DNA from: Anaerolineae bacterium
Lineage (GTDB): Bacteria > Chloroflexota > Anaerolineae > B4-G1 > SLSP01
Reading direction: 5' to 3'
NCBI GenBank assembly: GCA_016927095.1
Contig: JAFGNI010000759.1
Coordinates: 1 to 9,811, forward strand
Length of the DNA stretch: 9,811 nt
The notes beneath the pieces were generated by a model, which saw nothing but the letters and a program-made list of their open reading frames with translations, searched no databases and had not been told where the DNA came from. Both the position numbers and the translations under genes were made by a program. Position 1 is the stretch's first letter; every line of letters begins with the position of its first letter. Below, piece by piece: positions 6,400 through 9,811 of this stretch.

Positions 6400-6406
6400 A
6401 CTGAAC

Positions 6407-7594
6407 ATGCCAACGTCTTCGGGCTCACAGCGCCCGCTCATCTCACAGCGCGCGCTGGACATCAAACCTTCGGGCATCCGCAGGTTCTTCGACATCGCCG
6501 CCACGATGACAGACGTCATCAGCCTGGGCATTGGGGAGCCCGACTTCGACACCCCCGAGCCCGTGGTCGCGGCCGGCGTCGCTGCGCTGCAGCGCGGCGA
6601 GACGCACTACACCTCGAATTCGGGCCTGGTCGAGCTGCGCCAGGGGCTGAGCGACCATCTGGTCCGGCGCTACGACGTGGCCTACGACCCCGCCATGGAG
6701 ATCCTGGTCACCGTGGGCGTCTCCGAGGCGCTCTACTTGGCGATGGCGGCGCTGCTGGACCCCGGCGACGAGGTCATCTTCGCCGAGCCCTGTTTCGTGG
6801 CCTACGAGTCGACCGCCCAGATGGTCGGGGCTACCCCGGTGATGGTGCCCACCACGCCCGACACCGGCTTCCAGCTCACAGCAGAGGCCATCGAGGCTGC
6901 CATAACCCCGAAGACCAAGGCCCTGCTGATCGCATCGCCCAACAACCCCACCGGCGCCGTCATCGACCGCGAGCGGCTGGCGGCGATCGCAGCGCTGGCA
7001 GCCGAGCACGATCTCGTGGTGATCTCCGACGAGATCTACGACCGCCTCGTTTACGACACAACGCACGTCTGTTTTTCCAGTCTGCCGGCGATGCGGGAGC
7101 GCACGATCGTGCTGCAAGGCTTCTCCAAGGCCTACGCGATGACGGGTTGGCGCGTCGGCTACGCCGCCGGCCCCGAAAACCTGATCGCGGCGATGCGGAA
7201 GCTCCACCAGTATCTGATCATGTCGGCGCCCACGGCGTCCCAGTGGGCGGCGGTCAAGGCGCTGGAGGTCGGTGAATCCTTCGTCGAGGCGATGCTTGCG
7301 GAGTACGATCGCCGCCGCAGGCTCATCGTCGGCGGGCTCAATGACCTGGGCCTCCTCTGCGTCGAGCCCAAAGGCGCCTTCTATGCCTTCCCCTGCATTG
7401 CGTCCACGGGGATGGACGACAACACCTTCGCCGAACTGCTGTTGCAGGAAGAACATGTCGCTGCCGTGCCCGGGCGGGCCTTTGGCCCCTCGGGCGTTGG
7501 GTTCTTGCGGATGTCCTACGCAACAGCCTATGAGAAGATCGAGCAGGCTCTGGACCACATCGATCGCTTCGTCCAACGACACCGCACGGTGTAA
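6407..7594 (+). CDS. PLP-dependent aminotransferase, class I/II (aspartate/aromatic aminotransferase-like)
   Basis: This enzyme moves an amino group between an amino acid and a 2-oxo acid using pyridoxal phosphate in the cytosol. The 395-residue length is typical of fold-type I aminotransferases. Visible markers are SLGIGEPDFDTP (39-50) near the N-terminus, NNPTG (179-183), D208 and Y211 in ISDEIYDRLVY, the Schiff-base lysine K241 in FSKAYAMTGWRVGY (239-252), R249, and substrate-carboxylate R368 in GFLRMSYA. The PSGIRRFFDIA segment after the start resembles the archaeal/bacterial aspartate- or aromatic-aminotransferase branch, but substrate choice cannot be read with certainty. The ATG at 6407 is 7 bases after the nucleotidyltransferase stop. 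The frame is open further upstream, but only by overlapping that gene. Sugar-aminotransferase function is unlikely, because those belong to the DegT family. Confidence 0.93.
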   Translation: MPTSSGSQRPLISQRALDIKPSGIRRFFDIAATMTDVISLGIGEPDFDTPEPVVAAGVAALQRGETHYTSNSGLVELRQGLSDHLVRRYDVAYDPAMEILVTVGVSEALYLAMAALLDPGDEVIFAEPCFVAYESTAQMVGATPVMVPTTPDTGFQLTAEAIEAAITPKTKALLIASPNNPTGAVIDRERLAAIAALAAEHDLVVISDEIYDRLVYDTTHVCFSSLPAMRERTIVLQGFSKAYAMTGWRVGYAAGPENLIAAMRKLHQYLIMSAPTASQWAAVKALEVGESFVEAMLAEYDRRRRLIVGGLNDLGLLCVEPKGAFYAFPCIASTGMDDNTFAELLLQEEHVAAVPGRAFGPSGVGFLRMSYATAYEKIEQALDHIDRFVQRHRTV

Positions 7595-7805
7595 TCACTG
7601 CCAGGCGCCGGTCCGCGGGTTGGCAACGCTGTCCGGCGCACACACACATCCTCCGGGGGGAGGGGATCGAGTCGCCAGCCATTGAAGGGAGATCGTGGGC
7701 AACATACCCGTCTCCCTAGCGGCCTCATGGGGGGTGCCCCCCCAGGCCCAGCTCCAGGGGAGCCGGGGTCATCGCAAACCCTAGTCCTGAAGGAGCACGC
7801 TACCT
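7595..7805 (+). other. Structured leader/intergenic region before glutamate dehydrogenase
   Basis: This 211-base gap contains two stem-loops. The first (7688-7716) pairs GGGAGA with TCTCCC and has an inner GGG/CCC pair. The second (7721-7748) pairs GGCC with GGCC outside and TGGGGG with CCCCCA inside around a five-base loop. A weaker TGCCA (7599-7603) / TGGCA (7621-7625) pair follows the aminotransferase stop. No T-run follows any of them, so a standard intrinsic terminator is not shown. I recognise no known riboswitch core and no strong promoter. The ribosome site AAGGAG is at 7790-7795. Confidence 0.4.
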
Positions 7806-9092
7806 ATGACCCAAGAACTGAACCCCTTCGAGCTGGCGCAGGCCCAGTTCGACCAAGTCGCCGAGCAGATGGGGCTCGACGACGCGGTGCGCAGCATCCT
7901 CCGCTGGCCCCTCCGCGAGTTCCGCTTCCAGCTCCCCGTGCGGATGGACGATGGCAGCATCAAGGTCTACTTCGGCTTCCGCGTCCAGCACAACGACGCC
8001 CGCGGGCCCGCGAAGGGCGGCATTCGCTTTGCTGCGAACGAGACCCTCGACACGGTCCGCGCCTTGGCCACCTGGATGACGTGGAAGTGTGCCGTCGCCG
8101 ATATCCCGCTGGGCGGCGGCAAGGGCGGGGTCGTGGTCGATCCCGCCACGCTCTCCACCGGGGAGAAGGAGCGGCTCTGCCGCGAGTGGATCGACGCCGT
8201 CTGGAAGAACCTGGGCCCGCGCAACGATGTGCCCGCGCCGGACGTGGGCACCACCGCGCAGATGATGGGCTGGATGATGGACGAGTACTCTAAGCTGCGG
8301 GGCGAGTACGTGCCGGGCGTCATCACGGGCAAGCCCATCGGCGGTGGCGGCTCCGAAGGGCGGACCGCCGCCACCGGCTTCGGCGTCGTGGTCACGATCC
8401 GAGAGGCGATGAAGCATCTGGGCCTCTCCCCCACGGGCCGGACCGCCGCCATCCAGGGTTTCGGCAATGTGGCGCAATACGCCGCCAGCACCTTCATCGA
8501 GATGCTAGGCGGGCGCGTCATCAGCGTCTCCTGCTGGGATCGCGATGATCACTGCGCCTATACCTACACCAGGGAAGACGGCATTGACCCGCACTTCCTA
8601 CAGAGCATCACGGACCAGTACGGCACCATCGACAAAGAGCAGGCCCAAGCCGCGGCGTATACCGTCGAGGATGCCGATGCCTGGATCAGCAAGGATGTTG
8701 ACGTGCTGATTCCGGCAGCCATTGAGGGCGCGATCAACGGTGAGACGGTGGGGCAGATCAGCAGCCGGGTCAAGATCCTGGCGGAGGGCGCCAATGGCCC
8801 CACGACCCTTGAGGCCGATGAGGTGCTCAAGACCCGTGACCTCTTCGTTATTCCCGACTTCCTCTGCAACGCCGGGGGCGTGACCTGTTCCTACTTCGAG
8901 CAGGTCCAGAGCGACATGAACTACTATTGGGAGGAGGCGGAGGTTTTGTCGAAGCTGGATCAGAAGATGACGAGCGCCTTCAAAGCGGTGTTGGCGATGT
9001 CCGAGTCGAGCGATCTCTACATGCGCGACGCGGCGTATCAGGTGGCGATTGCCCGTGTGGAGCGGGCGATGCGGCTGCGGGGGTGGCTGTAG
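7806..9092 (+). CDS. gdhA: Glutamate dehydrogenase (hexameric, short form)
   Basis: Glutamate dehydrogenase interconverts 2-oxoglutarate plus ammonium and glutamate with NAD(P)H, linking carbon and nitrogen metabolism. The 428 residues match the hexameric 46-kDa class. The substrate domain carries GPAKGGIRF (67-75), K94 in MTWKCA, GGGKGG (103-108) with the conserved lysine K106, and D146 in PAPDVGT. The dinucleotide domain carries the Rossmann loop GFGNVA (218-223) and CNAGG (354-358). In the SYFEQVQ stretch (362-368), the usual Trp after the Glu is Gln366. Cofactor preference (NAD or NADP) cannot be fixed by eye. AAGGAG lies 10 bases before the ATG, and the next in-frame Met (M22) would cut off family sequence. 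The gene follows a structured leader and faces the small membrane-protein gene, with a long inverted repeat between the two stops. Confidence 0.97.
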   Translation: MTQELNPFELAQAQFDQVAEQMGLDDAVRSILRWPLREFRFQLPVRMDDGSIKVYFGFRVQHNDARGPAKGGIRFAANETLDTVRALATWMTWKCAVADIPLGGGKGGVVVDPATLSTGEKERLCREWIDAVWKNLGPRNDVPAPDVGTTAQMMGWMMDEYSKLRGEYVPGVITGKPIGGGGSEGRTAATGFGVVVTIREAMKHLGLSPTGRTAAIQGFGNVAQYAASTFIEMLGGRVISVSCWDRDDHCAYTYTREDGIDPHFLQSITDQYGTIDKEQAQAAAYTVEDADAWISKDVDVLIPAAIEGAINGETVGQISSRVKILAEGANGPTTLEADEVLKTRDLFVIPDFLCNAGGVTCSYFEQVQSDMNYYWEEAEVLSKLDQKMTSAFKAVLAMSESSDLYMRDAAYQVAIARVERAMRLRGWL

Positions 9093-9106
9093 GATCCGCA
9101 CAGGGA

Positions 9107-9188
9107 CTCACCGCAGAGGCCGCAGTGATCGCAAAGGAATAGGGATTTGTGATCTTTTCTCTGCGTGCTCTGCGTGCTTTGCGGTGAG
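9107..9188. terminator. Long imperfect inverted repeat between convergent genes, possible bidirectional terminator
   Basis: CTCACCGCA (9107-9115) pairs exactly with TGCGGTGAG (9180-9188), and pairing continues inward with mismatches for about 30 bases per arm. The right arm is built of 9-10-base units: CTCTGCGTG at 9159-9167 and 9168-9176, then CTTTGCGGTG at 9177-9186. It starts 15 bases after the dehydrogenase stop and ends 11 bases beyond the stop of the opposite gene. TTTTCT (9155-9160) lies in the loop side. It may equally be a dispersed repeat used as a transcription end. Confidence 0.5.
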
Positions 9189-9199
9189 ATGCCCTTTCT

Positions 9200-9430
9200 T
9201 CAATTGAGCCAGCGCTCGACGAGCCGGAGGAGCAGCCAGAGGAGGAGCAGGCCGGCGGCGCCGGGCAGCAGACAGATCAGACCGGTGAAGACCGCCTGCC
9301 AGCCGTAGACGAGGCCGATGGCGGTGCTGCCGACGACCAGCAGCGCCACGATCACGGCGATGACCAACACACGCTCGCCGCGCCGCCGGTCTCCGCGCAA
9401 GTCGGTCGGTTTATTCTGCCATCCCCCCAT
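9200..9430 (-). CDS. Small two-helix membrane protein of unknown function
   Basis: I do not recognise a family. The 76-residue protein has a charged, Arg-rich N-terminus (NKPTDLRGDRRRGER) and then two hydrophobic spans, about VLVIAVIVALLVVGSTAIGL (21-40) and VFTGLICLLPGAAGLLLLWL (47-66), ending RLVERWLN. By the positive-inside rule both ends should lie in the cytoplasm. The frame also has an ATG at 9457, which would give 85 residues. That codon sits inside the arm of a perfect hairpin, whereas the ATG at 9430 follows GAGGAGA by 5 bases, so I choose 9430. It lies downstream of the zinc-ribbon gene on the same strand, separated by the hairpin, and converges with glutamate dehydrogenase. It is likely a real gene, since hydrophobicity and ribosome site agree. 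Confidence 0.7.
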   Translation of the reverse strand: MGGWQNKPTDLRGDRRRGERVLVIAVIVALLVVGSTAIGLVYGWQAVFTGLICLLPGAAGLLLLWLLLRLVERWLN

Positions 9431-9435
9431 CGCTG

Positions 9436-9442
9436 TCTCCTC
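9436..9442 (-). promoter_or_regulatory. Ribosome binding site choosing the ATG at 9430
   Basis: On the minus strand this reads GAGGAGA, 5 bases before the ATG at 9430. The alternative ATG at 9457 has no such site and is buried in a 14-bp stem. Confidence 0.7.
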
Positions 9443-9452
9443 GCGCCGGAAG

Positions 9453-9484
9453 AACATCCCCCCAGGTCAGCCTGGGGGGATGTT
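9453..9484 (-). terminator. Perfect 14-bp hairpin, probable terminator or attenuator
   Basis: The arms AACATCCCCCCAGG (9453-9466) and CCTGGGGGGATGTT (9471-9484) pair perfectly around the four-base loop TCAG. It lies 22 bases after the stop of the zinc-ribbon gene and 22 bases before the small membrane-protein start at 9430. On the minus strand the stem is followed by CTTCC after its own GTT, a short and imperfect U-rich tail. It may end the upstream transcript or control read-through into the small gene. Confidence 0.6.
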
Positions 9485-9506
9485 GTTGGTGGTGACCCAA
9501 GGACGA

Positions 9507-9811
9507 TCAGTACCGGAGCAGCGCTCCGATCTGCGCGTCCTCCATGACGTCCTCATTGACGACCTCCACGGTGCCCCCCTTCTCCACGACCTGGGTGACC
9601 ACCGCTTCGACCGCGTCGGGTATCTCCTGGACCTCGCCGCCACAGAAGACGCACTTGTCCAGGTTCTGCGTCGTCAGATAGCCACAGCCTAGGCAGCGAT
9701 AGCCCGGTTGGTGGTAGTCGCGATCCACGACCAAGACCTGGATGCGCCCTTCGTGGGCGACGCTCATCGTCCCGTCCAGGCCGATGACGCCATTCTGCCC
9801 TTTGGCCGCGG
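9507..9811 (-). CDS. C-terminal fragment of an eRF1/Pelota-like (baeRF-type) protein with zinc ribbon
   Basis: The frame is open from its stop at 9507 to the right edge, so the N-terminus lies outside the window. Fourteen in-frame codons precede the Met at 9767, giving AAKGQNGVIGLDGT, which runs smoothly into MSVAHEGRIQVLVVD. This pattern of a Gly-rich turn, then a helix ending in EGR and a strand, resembles domain 3 of eRF1/Pelota as found in bacterial archaeo-eukaryotic release factor (baeRF) proteins. Within it is a zinc ribbon, CxxC at C25/C28 and C39/C42 (numbered from that Met), followed by EIPDAVEAVVTQVVEKGGTVEVV and an IGALLRY end. baeRF relatives are proposed to act on the ribosome or release stalled nascent chains; no function is proven here, and the catalytic N-terminal part is not visible. 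The family assignment is from memory of the pattern and moderately sure. Confidence 0.65.
   Translation of the reverse strand, partial: AAKGQNGVIGLDGTMSVAHEGRIQVLVVDRDYHQPGYRCLGCGYLTTQNLDKCVFCGGEVQEIPDAVEAVVTQVVEKGGTVEVVNEDVMEDAQIGALLRY

Noticed and set aside
6215..6406. Longer aminotransferase starting at 6215
   Set aside because: The extension lies wholly over the nucleotidyltransferase gene and is low-complexity Ser/Arg-rich. The ATG at 6407 has a ribosome site and begins just before the family sequence.
5755..6552. Minus-strand 265-residue frame within the nucleotidyltransferase gene
   Set aside because: It is the antisense shadow of a well-supported gene and has no recognisable domain.
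6443..7582. Minus-strand 379-residue frame opposite the aminotransferase
   Set aside because: It is an antisense shadow, rich in Gly, Asp, His and Arg, and the plus strand has every PLP aminotransferase motif.
7721..7748. Standard intrinsic terminator after the aminotransferase
   Set aside because: The hairpin is strong but is followed by GGCCCAGCTCC, not a T-run, so only a structured leader is claimed.
7800..8521. Minus-strand frames opposite glutamate dehydrogenase
   Set aside because: They are antisense shadows of an unmistakable gene and have no motifs of their own.

Overview
The window is GC-rich bacterial chromosomal DNA. The gene set (a helicase PriA with a long linker, a two-gene M50 protease/HD hydrolase pair, a sugar nucleotidyltransferase with a beta-helix tail, a zinc-ribbon eRF1-like protein) and the dispersed GTAGAGAC-type palindromes resemble what I know of Chloroflexota. 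That placement is inferred from protein style and repeats, not from a marker gene. Nothing here looks like a plasmid, phage or transposon. I see no tRNA, rRNA or CRISPR array.

Left part, all on the minus strand. A GT4-type glycosyltransferase (3516 down to 2314) is followed after 8 bases by priA (2305 down to the left edge, where it is cut before its C-terminus). Upstream lies a 464-base gene-free stretch (3517-3980). It holds a perfect 22-base palindrome, three copies of a 37-base palindromic repeat, and a fourth, inverted copy whose stem has changed on both arms. Beyond it an M50 site-2-protease-like membrane protein (TTG start at 5164) and a small HD-domain hydrolase (4523 to 3981) are joined by a TGATG stop/start overlap.

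Centre, plus strand. A 233-base divergent intergenic region carries the clearest promoter in the window, an extended -10 TGCTATAAT at 5326-5334. This drives a sugar-1-phosphate nucleotidyltransferase (5398-6399) and, 7 bases later, a class I/II PLP aminotransferase (6407-7594). After a 211-base leader with two G/C-rich hairpins comes a hexameric-type glutamate dehydrogenase (7806-9092). Glutamate is the usual amino donor for aminotransferases of this class, so the genes may be metabolically linked, but the dehydrogenase probably has its own transcript or attenuator.

Right part, minus strand, convergent with the dehydrogenase. An 82-base imperfect inverted repeat (9107-9188) separates the convergent genes. 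It is followed by a two-helix membrane protein (start best placed at 9430), a 14-bp perfect hairpin, and the C-terminal end of a protein that runs off the right edge. That end looks like an eRF1/Pelota-like C-terminal domain with an inserted four-cysteine zinc ribbon, of the bacterial archaeo-eukaryotic release factor (baeRF) type. The reading frame stays open upstream of its first Met to the window edge, so it is a fragment rather than an 86-residue gene.

Most of the window is ordinary housekeeping and metabolism. The items most worth a second look are the repeat cluster with paired stem changes, the baeRF-like fragment, the M50-HD coupling and the hairpin leader before the dehydrogenase.
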